From contig JAWUZG010000158.1 of assembly GCA_036785705.1 (NCBI GenBank), positions 1-64,000 on the forward strand: a stretch of DNA of 64,000 nucleotides. The letters run 5' to 3'. Positions 20,791 through 33,992 of this stretch are shown one piece after another. The notes beneath the pieces are model-generated. The model had not been told where the DNA came from. It ran no database searches and saw only the letters and a list, made by a program, of their open reading frames with translations. The number at the start of each line of letters is the position of its first letter. Within the stretch, counting starts at the first letter, position 1. This DNA comes from Acanthornis magna. Its lineage: Eukaryota; Chordata; Aves; Passeriformes; Acanthizidae. The translations under genes and the position numbers were made by a program.

Positions 20791-21371
20791 TCCCCCAGAG
20801 CTCAGGGCACCGTCTGCGCCGAGGCTGTGCAAAGCAGGCAGCAAGCATCCCGCACAGCCTCGGGCCGGCCCGGGGCACAGCGGGCGGGCAGAGCCCATCC
20901 CTGGGCCGCTCGGGGCTGCACGGCCCGGGCGGGGCTGCGGGGCCGGGCGGGGCTGCTGGAGCCGCCGCGCCCTTCGGGGCTCGGGGGCCGCGGCCGGGCC
21001 GGGCTGGCTGAGGGCCCCGGCGGTGAAGGGCCGCGGCCGTGGGGCCCATGGGGCTGCCGAGCAGCGGCGGAGGCACCGCAAGGGCCTCGCTGCGCCCTGG
21101 CCCCGGGCTGCACCAAACACACACTGACAGCCGAGGCTGTGCGCTGGCACAGGAGGCAGATGAGGCCGTGGCTTCTCACACTGAGGGCCTCTTTGCAGTG
21201 CCCAGCTCTCCAAAGCAGATGGGAATCCCAGCACACCATGGGAACGGTTCTGATCTTTGCTCCCTCCTAGGCTGGGATCACCTTATGGATTTTCTGGAAG
21301 TCCTGGCAGATGATGGTGGTGGGATGAATTTGCAGCATGCTGGGGGCAACTTCTCGGTGACTCTTTCCTGA
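20791..21371 (+). promoter_or_regulatory. CpG island and ORF, unit 3
   Basis: Copy with ORF 21039-21371. It carries ggcggtgaag at the variable site. Confidence 0.5.
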
Positions 21372-21697
21372 CAGAATAACCAGTGATGATTAATCCTGAC
21401 CAAGAGCAGCCCCAGGAGCGCTGGGCAGTGGCAAAGCAAGGCGGGGAGGAGAAAGAGTGGGGGACAAGATTGCCCTTGAAAGGCAGACATGCTCTGGGGC
21501 CTGCTCCTGGCCAGGGACCCTGCCCGGAGCCATCCCCTGCTCGCTGGGGCCTTGAGGGGCAGCTGTCCACCTGGGCCAAGGTGTGCCTGCAGCTCCAGCC
21601 GTGCTGGGGAGCCTTGCCAGCTCTGGGCCCTGCTGTGCAGGAGGGTCCCTGTGTCCCAGCTGCAGCTGGGGGCCTCAGCCACCTCCTCTCTCCACAG

Positions 21698-21863
21698 GTG
21701 CCGCTCTGCACCTTCACAACGCCAGCGGAACACCTCAGTCAGGGAGAACTGGCTCTGCCATCGTGCATCTCCCTGCATCTGTCCGTTGTCCCTGCCACCG
21801 CTGCTTTATCAGTCTGCTACTTTGCCACCACCTCCCAGAACCAGACCAAAGGCCCTGCTCTGA
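21698..21863 (+). CDS. Alternative tail exon 2, unit 3 (motif altered)
   Basis: Same frame, but the motif reads LLYQSA, losing the hydrophobic +3 residue. AATAAA at 22224. Confidence 0.5.
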
Positions 21864-22892
21864 GCCAGCACTGAAGGAGGGCCCCTCCTGCCAGGGCAGG
21901 GGTTGAGCCCAGCAACACCTTTGGGCTTCAGCTCTGGTGTCTGGGTGGGACCAGCAGCTCTGGCTGAGCTCCTGCTCTGGGCACGGCCAGGGGTATGCAG
22001 GCACAAGCTGGGCACGGGGCTCCTTATTGTAGCAGTGAGCAGCTACTATCTTTGTTTTTTCCATTTTGACACATTTAGAAGTAGTTTTTCATTTGCAGCA
22101 CTGTAGAAATATTTCTTGTAGCAAGAGCAACCAAATGTTTGTTCCCCTTTCCCTCAATAGTTCTGTGTTTGTCAAACTAGTTTTATCATTATGTAAAAAC
22201 CTAGAACATTCTTACACTTTTGCAATAAAAAGTAAAATTGCATTTAATTCTTAATCTTTACTCTGCCACAGCGCAGACAAGAGTGGAACAGCACAGATGA
22301 ATTATCACGTTCAGGCTCAGGGGACTCGGGTACTGAGCAGTCCTGCTGGGGTCCTTCAGCGGCAGGTGCATCCTGAAACCTGCGTGGGGCTGCAGAGGGT
22401 GTCCAGTGCTGGGGAAAAGGGAAATGGGGAGAAGAGGGCTCCAGTGCGCCCTGAGAGAGCCTGACTGTGTCCCCTTGGGCTGTGGGAGCTGTCCCAGCAG
22501 GGCAGGGAGGGTCGGGGGTGGCACTTGCTGCTGCAGGGATGGCTTTGGCCCGTGTCCCTCGAAGGAGCGACTGCCCAAGCAGCTGTGCTGCCCTGGGCTC
22601 TCCTCCCAGCCTTGAGGGCTTTGTTGGGTGCCACAGCCTGTGCCAAGGGGCGGCAGGTGCCCGCAGGCCCCAGCACTGGGGGAAACAGAGAACCTCCTGG
22701 CCATAGCCAACGTGCTGCCAGCTCAGCAGCGATGTGCAGTATGGACTCACACTCCCCATTGCTCCTGCAGATGTTATCCGTGAAAGAGGAGCACATGTCC
22801 AGAATCCTCCAAACGTCCCAAGGATTCTCTATCCCCAGGATGGGCTCAAGCAGTGCATGACAGGTGACATTTGCCATGGCTTGTCTCCACAG

Positions 22893-23145
22893 GCACATCT
22901 CTCCCCATTCACAAGGCCAGCCAAACACCTCAGTCAGGGAGAACTGGATCTCTCATCTTACATCTCCATGCCCGTGCCCATTGTCTCTGCCACAGCTTCA
23001 TTACCAGCTTGTTCCTGTGCAGCTGCTGCCACCATCCAAACAAGACCCTGTGCCTCCAAGGGCAGTAGCCCTGCTCTCCAGCCACGACAGAAGGTGGGCC
23101 CTCTCTCTGCCAGGGCAGGGGTTGGCCCTTCTTAGGTTCCAATAA
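22893..23145 (+). CDS. Alternative tail exon 3, unit 3
   Basis: Intact frame and LHYQLV; AATAAA at 23141. Confidence 0.5.
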
Positions 23146-23436
23146 AGAGATGCAGCTGTCACACCAGTGCCCAGCTGGTCGTGCCAGCAAAGCGCACCCG
23201 GCACCAGCACTGCCTGAGCTCCATGTCCGGGAGCAGCCGTGGATGCCCACGGTGTGGGTGGGCAGGAGCCAGGCACAGGGCTGCTGGGACCAGCACTGGG
23301 GCCCCGAGGGGCTGGGGGAGCCCATGCTGAGCGTCCCTGGGCTCAGGGCATGACCTCGACAAATTGGAGGAGTGCACAATCACCAACCATACACAATTCA
23401 ACAAGGTTGAATCCAGAGGATTCATCCAGACGATGG

Positions 23437-23609
23437 TTGGGCACTGAAACAGGCACCCCAGGGCAGCACCAAAGCTGAGAGAGCTCAAGATGCATTTGGA
23501 CAAAACTCTCAAGTGCATGGCGTGACTCTTGAGAATGGTCCAGTGCAGGCCAGAGATTTCACTTGAAGGTCCTTGAGGGTCCCTTCCAACTCAGCCGATT
23601 CTGTGATTG
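23437..23609 (+). mobile_element. CR1 relic, unit 3
   Basis: Variant set shared with units 6 and 7: accaaagctg, aagtgcatgg, ggtccagtgc, tcagccgatt. Confidence 0.75.
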
Positions 23610-23837
23610 TGTGTATTACAGAGGACTATCTGGGCATGGAGCTCCTCAAAGGGGATATCCAGGAAAAGAGGGAAGCCATCAAGAGCATCTCCAGGGACAC
23701 AGCCTGACAAGCAATGGCAGCAGGCAAAACAAAGGTCTTTGCTAAGCAATGGCCCTTTGATGAAGCAAAAGATTTACAATCAAGGCGGTTCGTTAGTACA
23801 GATGGGGGTACACTTTGGGGCTACAAGTAAGGCTATG

Positions 23838-23930
23838 AGGTCATGGCAGGGCTCTGAGGTCACAGCAGGGCTCTGAGGTCACAGAGGTCACAGTGGCCTG
23901 TGGTTGCACAGCACCACAATGACCAATCAG
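23838..23930 (+). promoter_or_regulatory. Promoter region of gene 4
   Basis: AGGTCA and CCAAT sites conserved. The leader downstream has the long-type variant (cagtggtggcggc near 23960). Confidence 0.5.
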
Positions 23931-24054
23931 TCGGTCCTTGACCACAACTGTTGCAGCAGCAGTGGTGGCGGCAGCAGCGGTGCTTACATTGGGACAGCGG
24001 TGTCAGGACAGTGGTGGCAGCAAGAGCTGCGGGACTGGCTGAGGGCAAGGCACC

Positions 24055-27000
24055 ATGGCCCTTGCTCTGCGCCTTTGGCTCCTGCTCCTCCTGGCAGTGG
24101 CCCTGCCTGCCAGGGCTGCCCAGGCTGCTCCGGTGCAAGCGCGAGGAGCAGGTGAGCCGGCGGCCTGGCTCCCCTTTCCCGGGACAGCGGCCCCTTCTCC
24201 CTGGGAAGCGTTGGAGATACTTTTCCCCAGGGCTTTAGTGAGGGTTTCCTCTGTGGGAGTGAGAGTCCTGAGGGGCCCTGGGCTGGTCCAGTTTCCTCTC
24301 CAGGGATGTGTCACAGGGCCTGCAAAGAGGGTGGAGAGTGACAGGAGCCATCCCAGAGCTCCCCAGGCCGCTCTGCAGCTTTGGCCATGTCCATTGACAT
24401 CTTGGCTCCCACAGCCTTACCCGACCCCCTTGCAGTGCCCAGTTCCCTAAGGCAGAAGGGGATCCCAGCACACCATGGAAACAATTCTGATCTGTGCTCC
24501 GTTCTAGTTTGGGATCGTGACATAGATATTCTGGAATTTGTGTTAAATGACGGTTTGAAGTTCTGGGAAATTGCTGGTGGCAAGTTGGCAATGTCCCTTT
24601 CCTGACAGAATAATCATTGTCAATGTAGAAAGAGCTCACTCGTGTTGTTTCCTTTAAGGTCATCTCAAGGTTGATGGATTCTGGAAATCTTGCCCTGCTC
24701 CCTTCTCAAGCCCTCAGTGATCCCACAGGATCGCTGTCAGTGGGAGCAAGGAGCATTTAGCTGTCAATGTTTTTCTTGTGTGAAATGCCAGTTGCTCCTT
24801 CCATGTGCTCTGTGCAGCCACGGAGCAGAGCAGAGAGGGAAGGGGCCGGGCCCAGGGATGTGCCCTGGGGCTCTGTGCCTTGCTCGGCTCCTTTGCCAGC
24901 CCCAGGGAGCCTGAGGAGTTCCTGCTGCCGCTGCCAAGGCCTGGCCAAGGAGCTGGCAGCTCCTGGGAGTCCTTTCTCCCCTGCCTGCCCTGCAAGAGGC
25001 TCCTTCCATCCCCAGTGTGGGGCCACTGCAGGCACAGGGTGCCTCTGCCCATGCTCCTGAGTGGAAGGAAGCAGTGAGGGAGTGCCAAGGATGGATCCCA
25101 TTGCTGAGTTGCACTCACTGCCACTCCAGCCTGAAGGAGAATCTTGAGCAGTGTCACAGGAGCTGTTCTGTCCTGCCTTTCTTTGCAGCCAAACCTTTAG
25201 GTGAAGGTGATCCGGCTTCCCAACTCATGTCCAGCAATGAGACTCTGGGAGATGGTGAGGGTACGTCAAGGCCTTTCCCCCTGGGGGAGTTGCCAGCTCA
25301 GAGCCCAAAGTTGGCCAGCGGGGCATCGCTGCAGGTGCCAGGACAGAGCCCTGCACCTGTGTGCCCTCGCCCTGCGGGATCCCCTCACCATTTCTGCGGC
25401 TCAGTGCTGCCCATGCAGATCAGCAGAGATGACAGAAGCTTCTCTGGCTGTTGAGTTACAGGTGTGTCTGCAGGGAGGACTTCCCCAGCTCCTGGGCTGG
25501 ATGCTGTGCCCAAGCCCAGCTCCCGTCGCAGGGGTGAGTAGTGTTTCCCTGCTGAGCCCACAGGCTGAGCACTGCTTTGGTGTGATCCATTCCTGGGAAA
25601 TGGAACTGCTTTCTGTTAAGGTCCTCCAACAGGAAAGAAAAAAGCTACAGGACACAAGAAACCCTAGGAGCCATCCAAAATCATGAGGCAAATGCTGAAG
25701 GAAATGCTGCAGGGAGGACAATGAGGGTCTATTTCCCTCAGCCTTCTGACACACAGCAGCCAGGGCCTTTTGCTGCACATCTGGACACACTGTGCCCGGC
25801 ACAGGGGGAAGGGATCCATCACAGCCTCACTGCCCCACTGCTGCTTTCATGCCCTGCAGGGCTGTTTCCCAGCCTGGCCTGGCTGCAGCTTCTCGCCAGC
25901 CTCTGCAGGAAGGCATTTGGCATCAGCTGACAGGGTGCCCAAACTGCACCATGGGCCATGCAGACCCTGAGATCCCCTGCAATATCCCAGTGTCTACGTA
26001 GATCAGGAAGGGCAGCTCTTTGGAGGAACGCCTGTCCAGCCCAGCCCCAAGAGCCTGGGTTTTTTTCCTGATTCTATTCCTGTCCCTGAAGTTTTGCCTC
26101 CAGAAGAGTCCAGCTCCCTCATGAGGAGCGGTTCCATCTGATCCAGCTGTGCCTCTTCCTTTCTCCAGAGATGGATGGAGAGGCTGTGCTGAAGGCGGCG
26201 TTTCCCGGAGGAAGCAGTGGCTCATTGGCAGCCTCTGCTGAAGGAAGGGAGGCCATGCCAGGCACAGTCACAGGAGGTAATTGCTGTGCCCCTGGGCCTG
26301 AGCCCTGCTGAGGCTTGAGCTGCCATCTCTGCTGCTTGGCAGTGTGGGCACAGCCTGCAGCAAACAGGCACAGCACAGCTGAATTATCCCGAGCAGGCTC
26401 ACGGGACTCGGGTACTGAGCAGTCCTGCTGGGGTCCCTCCATGGGAGACACATCCTGAAACCTGGGAGTGACTGCAAGGGGTGCCCATGGTGGGGAAAAG
26501 GCAGAGGGGGAGAGCAAGGCTCCAGTGTGTCCTGAGAGGGCCTGACTCTGTCCTTAGACTGTGGGAGCTGTCCCAGGAGAGAGGGAGGGAGGGAGGGAGG
26601 GAGGGAGGGAGGGCAAAGTTGTAGCATTGCCTGCTGCAATTTTGCCTTTCCCCAGGGCTTCAGTGAGGGTTTCCTCTGTGGGAGTGCGTGAATCACAAAG
26701 GACACTGGGCTGGTCCAGCTACTCCTCCAGGGTTGCTGCACAGAGCAAGCAAAGAGTGTGGACAGTGGACAGGAGCCATTCCAGAGCTCCCCAGGTCCCT
26801 CTGCAGCTTTGGCCATGTCCATTGCGATCGTGGCTCCCACAGCCTTACCCGACCCCCTTGCAGTGCCCAGTTCCTAAGGCAGAACGGGATCCCAGCACAC
26901 CATGGAAACAATTCTGATCTGTACTGCTTTCTAGATTGGGATCGTAATTTGCATTATCTGGACGCCCTGCTGGATGAAGGTTTGAAGCTCTTGGAGAGTT

Positions 27001-30000
27001 TTGGAGGCAAGTTCTCAATGCCCTTTTTTACTGACAGTATAATCAGTGTCCATTTAGCAAGAGATCACTCATATGCCATTTCCATTAAGATCATCTCAAG
27101 GTTGATGGATTCTGGAAATCCTGCCCTGCTCCCTTCTCAAGCCCTCAGTGATCCCACAGGATCACTGTCAGTGGGAGCAAGGAGCATTTAGCTGTCAATC
27201 TTCTTCCCGTGTGAAATGCCAGTTGCTCCTTCCATGTGCTCTGTGCAGCCACAGAGCAGAGCAGAGAGGGAAGGGGCTGGGCCCAGGGATGTGCCCTGGG
27301 GCTCTGTGCCTTGCTCGGCTCCTTTGCCAGCCCCAGGGAGCCTGAGGAGTTCCTGCTGCCGCTGCCAAGGCCTGGCCCTGGCTGGGGCTGAGTTTAGAGC
27401 TGCTGGCAGCTCCCGGGAGTCCTTTCTCCCCTGCCTGCCCTGCAAGAGGCTCCCTCCATCCCCAGTGTGGGGCCACTGCAGGCACAGGGTGCCTCTGCCC
27501 ATGCTCCTGAGTGGAAGGCAGAGGAGAGAGAGTGCCAAGGATAGATCCCATTGCTGAGTTGCCCTCACTGCCACTCCAGCCTGAAGGAGAATCTTGAGCA
27601 GTGTCACAGGAGCTGTTCTGTCCTGCCTTTCTTTACAGCCGAGCCTGTTGGTGAAGGTGATCTGTCTTCCCTCCCCATGTCCGGGACTGAGCCTCTGGGA
27701 GATGGTGAGGGTACGTCAAGGCCTTTCTCCCTGGGGGAGCTGCCAGCTCAGAGCCCAAAGTTGGCCAGCGGGGCATCGCTGCAGGTGCCAGGACAGAGCC
27801 CTGCACCTGTGTGCCCTCGCCCTGCGGGATCCCCTCACCATTTCTGCGGCTCAGTGCTGCCCATGCAGATCAGCAGAGATGACAGAAGCTTCTCTGGCTG
27901 TTGAGTTACAGGTGTGTCTGCAGGGAGGACTTCCCCAGCTCCTGGGCTGGATGCTGTGCCCAAGCCCAGCTCCCGTCACAGGGGTGAGTAGTGTGTCCCT
28001 GCTGAGCCCACAGGCTGAGCACTGCTTTGGTGTGATCCATTCCTGGATATGGAACTGCTTTGCTCTAAGGTCCTCCAACAGGAAAGAACAAGGCTGCAGG
28101 AGACAAGAAACTCCAGGAGCCATCTGAACTCATGAGGCAAATGCTGAAGGAAATGCTGCAGGGAGGACAAGGTGGGTCTATTTCCCTCAGCCTTCTCCTG
28201 ATACTCAGCAGCCAGGGCCTTTTGCTGCACATCTGGACACGCTGTGCCCGGCACAGGGGGAAGGGATCCATCACAGCCTTGCTGCCCCACTGCTGCTTTC
28301 ATGCCCTGCAGGGCTGTTTCCCAGCCTGGCCTGGCTGCAGCTTCTCGCCAGCCTCTGCAGGAAGGCATTTGGCATCAGCTGGCAGGGTGCCCAAACTACA
28401 CCATGGGCCATGCAGACCCTGAGATCCCCTGCAATTTTCCGGTCTCTTGAGTAGAATAGCAGTAGCGGCTGTTGGGAGAATGGAGGGCCCTGACCTATCC
28501 CATAAGTTTCCATGATGTTGTGATCCTTATCCATGACTGGGACAAGCATTGCCTTCTGATGAGTCCAGCTCCCCCATGGGGAATGGTTCCATCTGATCCA
28601 GCTGTGCCTCTTCCTTTCTCCAGAGATGGATGGAGAGGCTGTGCGGAAGGCAGCGTTTCCCGGAGGAAGCAGTGGCTCATTGGCAGCCTCTGCTGAAGGA
28701 AGGGAGGCCATGCCAGGCACAGTCACAGGAGGTAATTGCTGTGCCCCTGGGCCTGAGCCCTGCTGAGGCTTGAGCTGCCATCTCTGCTGCTTGGCAGTGC
28801 AGGCACAGCCTGCAGCAGACAGTCACAGCACAGCTGAATTATCCCGAGCGGGCTCAGGGGACTCAGGTACTGAGCAGTCCTGCTGGGGTCCCTCCATGGG
28901 AGACACATCCTGAAACCTGGGAGTGACTGCAAGGGGTGCCCATGGTGGGGAAAAGGCAGAGGGGGAGAGCAAGGCTGCAGTGTGTCCAGAGAGGGCCTGA
29001 CTCTGTCCTTGGCTGTGGGAGCTGTCCCAGCAGGAGGAGGAAAGGAGGGAGGGAGGGCATGGCTGTAGCACTGCCTGCTGCAATTTTGCCTTTCCCCAAG
29101 GCTTTAGTGAGGGTTTCCTCTGTGGGAGTGGATGGATCCTGAAGGACACTGGGCTGGTCCAGCTACTCTTCCGGGGTTGTTGCATAGAGCAAGCAAAGAG
29201 GGATAGTGGACAGGAGCCATTCCAGAGCTCCCCTGCAGCTTTGGCCATGTCCATTGACATCTTGGTCCCATAGCCTTACCCGACCCCCTTGCAGTGCCCA
29301 GTTCCCTAAGGCAGAAGGGGATCCCAGCACACCATGGAAACGGTTCTGATCTGTGCTTCCCTTCTAGATTGGGATCATGACATGGATTATCTGGAAGCCC
29401 TGCTAGATGAAGCTTTGAAGATATTAGAGCATTCTGGAGGCAAGTTCACAATGTCCCTTTTTACTGACAGAATAATCAGTGTCCATGTAGCAAGAGATCA
29501 CTCATGTGCCACTTTGCTTAAGGTCATCTCAAGGTTGATGGATTCTGGAAATCCTGCCCTGCTCCCTTCTCAAGCCCTCAGTGATCCCACAGGATCACTG
29601 TCAGTGGGAGCAAGGAGCAGTTAGCTGTCAATGTTCCTCTCCTGTGAAATGCCAGTTGCTCTTCCGTGTGCTCTGTGCAGCCACAGAGCAGAGCAGAGAG
29701 GGAAGGGGCCGGGCCCAGGGATGTGCCCCGGGGCTCTGTGCCTTGCTCGGCTCCTTTGCCAGCCCCAGGGAGCCTGAGGAGTTCCTGCTGCCGCTGCCAA
29801 GGCCTGGCCCTGGCTGGGGCTGAGTTTAGAGCTGCTGGCAGCTCCCGGGAGTCCTTTCTCCCCTGCCTGCCCTGCAAGAGGCTCCTTCCATCCCCAGTGT
29901 GGGGCCACTGCAGGCACAGGGTGCCTCTGCCCATGCTCCTGAGTGGAAGGCAGAGGAGAGAGAGTGCCAAGGATAGATCCCATTGCTGAGTTGCCCTCAC

Positions 30001-32120
30001 TGCCACTCCAGCCTGAAGGAGAATCCTGAACAGTGTCACACGAGCTGTTCTGTCCTGCCTTTCTTTAAAGCCGTGCCTGTTGGTGAAGGTGAAAAATCTT
30101 CCCAACCCATGTCCAGCAATGAGACTTTGGGAGATGGTGAGGGTACATCAAGGCCTTTCCCCTGGGGGAGTTGCCAGCTCAGAGCCCAAAGTTGGCCAGC
30201 GGGGCATCGCTGCAGGTGCCAGAACAGAGCCCTGCACATGTGTGCCCTCGCCCTGCGGGATCCTCTCACCACTTCTGCTCAGGTCTGGCAGCTGTTTGGA
30301 CGAGGGAGGGCCGTGGCCCTGCCCCAAAAGCCCTGATGTTTTCCTGAGCCTTATCTCTGGTTTTGACAAGTGGGACATCCTGAATATGCCAACTCCCAAA
30401 AGGGGAATTCTCCTACCTGATTCAGCCTTCCCTTTTCCTCTCCCAAGTGATGGACCAAACGGCTGTGCAGAAGGAGGTGTTTCCAGAAGGAACCAGCGGC
30501 TCATCGGCAGCCCCTGACGCAGGAAGGGAGGCAATGCCAGGCACAGGCACAGGAGGTAATTGCTGTGCCAGGCTCAGCCCTCGGTGTATCTGTGTGGCAG
30601 CAGCTCTTCCCCCAGGGCCTGCCCTTGCATGGCCCCGCAGCAGCCAAAGCTGGAGGTGCCATGGCTTCGAGGACTCTGGAGCACATTCCACAGCCCATGG
30701 GAAACGGGACTCATGCACCAACGTTGCTCCTGCTGCAGCTGCCTCCTGGAGCTGGCCCTGAGTGCCCAGAGGCCCAAGGCACGGGAGCAGCCCCGAGCAG
30801 GATCCCTGGGGTGAGCCCAGGGCCAGAGCCATGGCTGGCTCCCACACTGGGCAGGGCCGTAATGTGTCCTGAGAGGGCCTGACTGTGTCCCCTTGGGCTG
30901 TGGGAGCTGTCCCAGCAGGGCAGGGAGGGTCGGGGGTGGCACTTGCTGCTGCAGGGATGGCTTTGGCCTGTGTCCCTCGAAGGAGCGACTGCCCAAGCAG
31001 CTGTGCTGCCCTGGGCTCTCCTCCCAGCCTTGAGGGCTTTGTTGGGTGCCACAGCCTGTGCCAAGGGGTGGCAGGTGCCCGCAGGCCCCAGCACCGGGGG
31101 AAACAGAGAACGTCCTGGCCATAGCCAACGTGCTGCCAGCTCAGCAGCGATGCGCAGCACGGACTCACGCTCCCCATTGCTCCTGCAGATGCAGCCGGCA
31201 CCACAACACGTGTTCCCAATGCACAGATGGGAGCTGGGAGAGGTTTCTGTCAGGGAAGACACTGTGTGCCAGCAATAATAGCTGGCCTACTCAGTCTGGC
31301 GATTCTCTTCATGTTGTGCTGTGTCAGAGTCTGGTCTTCCTGCAAGCAAAAACAGTGAGTGTTTTATTCATATTTCTCTCAAACAGCTTCATTTGGAAGT
31401 CTATTGTAGAGAGGAAAGATTCCAGTGAGGCTGCTGTGGAGTTACGTCGAGTCAGTGGCTTTCCAAGTAACTCTACTGAGGGCTCTACTATTGTCCGTTG
31501 ATTTAATTACCCTCTTAATTGCTGGCCCTAGGCCTGAGGAGCTCTCTCACGCTGGAGCCGGTGCTGGCTCCCCCTGAGGCTGCCTTGCCAAGAGCAGCCC
31601 CAGGAGCGCTGGGCAGTGGCAAAGCAAGGCAGGGAGGAGAAAGAGTGGGGGACGAGATTGCCCTTGAAAGGCAGCCATGCTCTGGGGCCTGCTCCTGGCC
31701 AGGGACCCTGCCCGGAGCCATCCCCTGCTCGCTGGGGCCTTGAGGGGCAGCTGTCCACCTGGGCCAAGGTGTGCCTGCAGCTCCAGTCATGCTGGGGAGC
31801 CTTGCCAGCTCTGGGCCCTGCTGTGCAGGAGGGTCCCTGTGTCCCAGGTGCAGCTGAGGGCCTCAGCCACCTCCTCTCTCCACAGGTGCCGCTCTGCACC
31901 TTCTGAAATCCAGCGAAACACTTCAGTCGAGGACAACTGGACCAGCGATCTCTCATCTCCATGCCCATGTCCGTTATTGGTGCCACAGCTGCATTATGAG
32001 TTTATTGCTGAGCAGAGGGTGCAACCACCACCCAGAACACAACCCTCTCTCCCTGAAGGCACTAGCCCTGCTGTCGGGCCAGGACTGAAGGAGGGCCCCT
32101 CCTGCCAGGGCATGGATTGA
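24055..32120 (+). CDS. Gene 4: long-type, three ectodomain modules, 459 aa
   Basis: This is the longest copy. The signal-peptide exon is 24055-24151. Module a is 24508-24579, 25189-25254, 25462-25533 and 26169-26276. Module b is 26935-27006, 27639-27704, 27912-27983 and 28624-28731. Module c is 29368-29439, 30071-30136 and 30448-30555; it lacks the third exon through a deletion. The transmembrane exon is 31189-31354 and the tail exon 31886-32120. The total is 1,380 nt with no internal stop. Residues run: signal 1-21, module a 33-138, b 139-244, c 245-326, membrane helix about 353-372, and Tyr419 in LHYEFI. Each module starts with an acidic, Trp-containing amphipathic segment (for example DWDRNLHYL in b), then an acidic/Ser exon, a Pro/Ser/Arg exon, and an Ala/Gly/Ser exon. 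NET sequons occur in modules a and c. The first exon of each module ends at a GC donor. The signal exon reads PVQARGA, where short genes have PVRARGA. Confidence 0.65.
24390..26817 (+). repeat. Intragenic module a of gene 4 (2.43-kb repeat)
   Basis: First of three tandem intragenic modules, each starting at a shared segment beginning tccattg. It holds four ectodomain exons (24508, 25189, 25462, 26169) and ends in a GGGA microsatellite and GC-rich intron. Here the 144-nt version of the first exon (from 24436) is fully open. Confidence 0.8.
26578..26613 (+). repeat. GGGA microsatellite in module a, gene 4
   Basis: About nine tandem GGGA/GAGG units lie inside the intron after the exon ending at 26276. 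Confidence 0.85.
26818..29249 (+). repeat. Intragenic module b of gene 4
   Basis: Second module, offset 2,428 bp from the first. All four ectodomain exons are present. A one-base deletion near 26873 puts a stop in the upstream half of the potential 144-nt first exon, so only the 72-nt form at 26935 is usable. Confidence 0.8.
29250..31188 (+). repeat. Intragenic module c of gene 4 (shortened)
   Basis: Third module, offset 2,432 bp from the second. A deletion near 30280 removes the Pro/Ser/Arg exon. A one-base insertion near 29362 breaks the upstream half of the 144-nt first exon. The start of the window is another copy of this module. Confidence 0.75.
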
Positions 32121-32229
32121 GTCCAGCAACAGCTCCAGCCTTCAGGTCTGGTGTCAGGGTGGTACCACCAGCACTGGCTGGGCTCCTTGTCCAGGCATAG
32201 CCAGGGGTGGGCAGGCAGCAGCTGGGCAC

Positions 32230-32618
32230 TGTTGGAGGCCAGCGGTGAGGGACGCAAGACAGTAATCAATGTGATCAATAAAGCAAGTGTCGTCTATTAA
32301 AGTCATCGAATGCCTTATATCTTCTTGCCTTTACCTAGCATGCTTACATGTTACATTATCATCGGTTAGTATGCTTACTTGTAATGCCATCATTGGTTAG
32401 TTTACAAAGGGTTACGTTAACATGTCCCTCCCCATCGTGGTTTCTGTTATCGGCGATGTCTTCATTCTTTCAGCTACAAGTCAGTTCCTCGGTTCTTTCC
32501 ACAGTACTCAAGGACACTGTGTCCTGTCAGCATATCTTGCAGTTCTTGTGGCCTAAAAGCCTCCTAAGCTACACTTTACTTTGCTCGCACAAGGCCTCTA
32601 AGGATCCATCCTGCAACA
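32230..32618 (-). mobile_element. Solo LTR in 3' UTR of gene 4
   Basis: 389 bp, same insertion site. It shares the ttcattcttt variant near 32462 with gene 1 only, which fits the 29-kb higher-order repeat. Confidence 0.85.
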
Positions 32619-33795
32619 GGGCACGAGGCTCCTGAGACAAACAGTGACCAGATACCGTCTTTATTTTTCATTTCACAACATTTAGAACTGCTTTTAACTT
32701 GACAAGCTTTAGAAATATTTTTCATAGAAAATACCACCCAAATGTTTGTTCCATGTATTTCCCAACAGTTTTGTATTTTTCTGTAGTTTTCTGTAGTTTT
32801 CCAGTTATGGAAAACAGAATATTCTGACACATCAGCAATAAAAGATAAAATTACATTTAATTCTTAACGTTTTGTCTGCCACAGCGCAGACAACACAAGC
32901 ACAGCATAGATGAAGTATCCCGAGCAGGCTCGGGGGACTCGGGTACTGAGCAGTCCTGCTGGGGTCCTTCAGTGGCAGGTGCATCCTGAAACCTGCGAGG
33001 GGCTGCAGAGGGTGTCCAATGCTGGGGAAAAGGGACATGGGGAGAAGACGGCTCCAGTGTGTCCTGAGAGGGCCTGACTGTGTCCCCTTGGGCTGTGGGA
33101 GCTGTCCCAGCAGGGCAGGGAGGGTCAGGGGTGGCACTTGCTGCTGCAGGGATGGCTTTGGCCTGTGTCCCTCGAAGGAGCGACTGCCCAAGCAGCTGTG
33201 CTGCCCTGGGCTCTCCTCCCGGCCTTGAGGGCTTTGTTGGGTGCCACAGCCTGTGCCAAGGGGCGGCAGGTGCCCGCAGGCCCCAGCACTGGGGGAAACA
33301 GAGAACCTCCTGGCCATAGCCAACATGCTGCCAGCTCAGCAGCGATGCGCAGCATGGACTCACGCTCCCCATTGCTCCTGCAGATGCAGCCGGCACCGCA
33401 ACACGTGTTCCCCATGCACAGACGGGAACTGGAAGAGGTTTCTCTCAGGGAACACGCTGTTTGCTAGCGTTAATGGCAGGCCAGGCTCTTGTGTGGCGTG
33501 CAGGTGATGAGGGACTCCTGTAAGGCTGGCAGACGAGTGGGTTTCCAGAAAGACATGCAGAGGTTTGGGGTCCTTCCTAAGCGGTGCATGGGGCTGAGGT
33601 CCCTCATGAGGGGAGATTTGGGGTCTCTTCTGTGGTGTACAAGCAACTGGAGACCCCTGTAAGGCTGGCAGGGGCCTGGAGCTCCTCGTGATTCACGACG
33701 GGGTTTTTGTGGTTGCCTTTTAGGGCCTAGAGAGGGCCTGAGACTTTTCGAAGGTGTGCAGGGAGCTGTGTTCTTTTGTGAGGCAAATTCTGGTG

Positions 33796-33953
33796 TCTCT
33801 GCTAAGGTGTGCAGGGATCCCTTGTGAGGCACACAGGGATATTTTGGTGTCTCTGCTAAGGTGTGCAGGGATCCCCTGTGAGGCACACAGGGATATTTTG
33901 GTGTCTCTGCTAAGGTGTGCAGGGATTCCTCCTGAGGTGCACAGTGGAGTTAA
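33796..33953 (+). repeat. 54-bp minisatellite, three units
   Basis: Units start at 33796, 33850 and 33904. This is the only other three-unit allele and lies 29.25 kb from the first. Confidence 0.9.
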
Positions 33954-33992
33954 ATTTCAGGGGTTTTTCAGTCTTCGCAGCACAGCTAAGCC

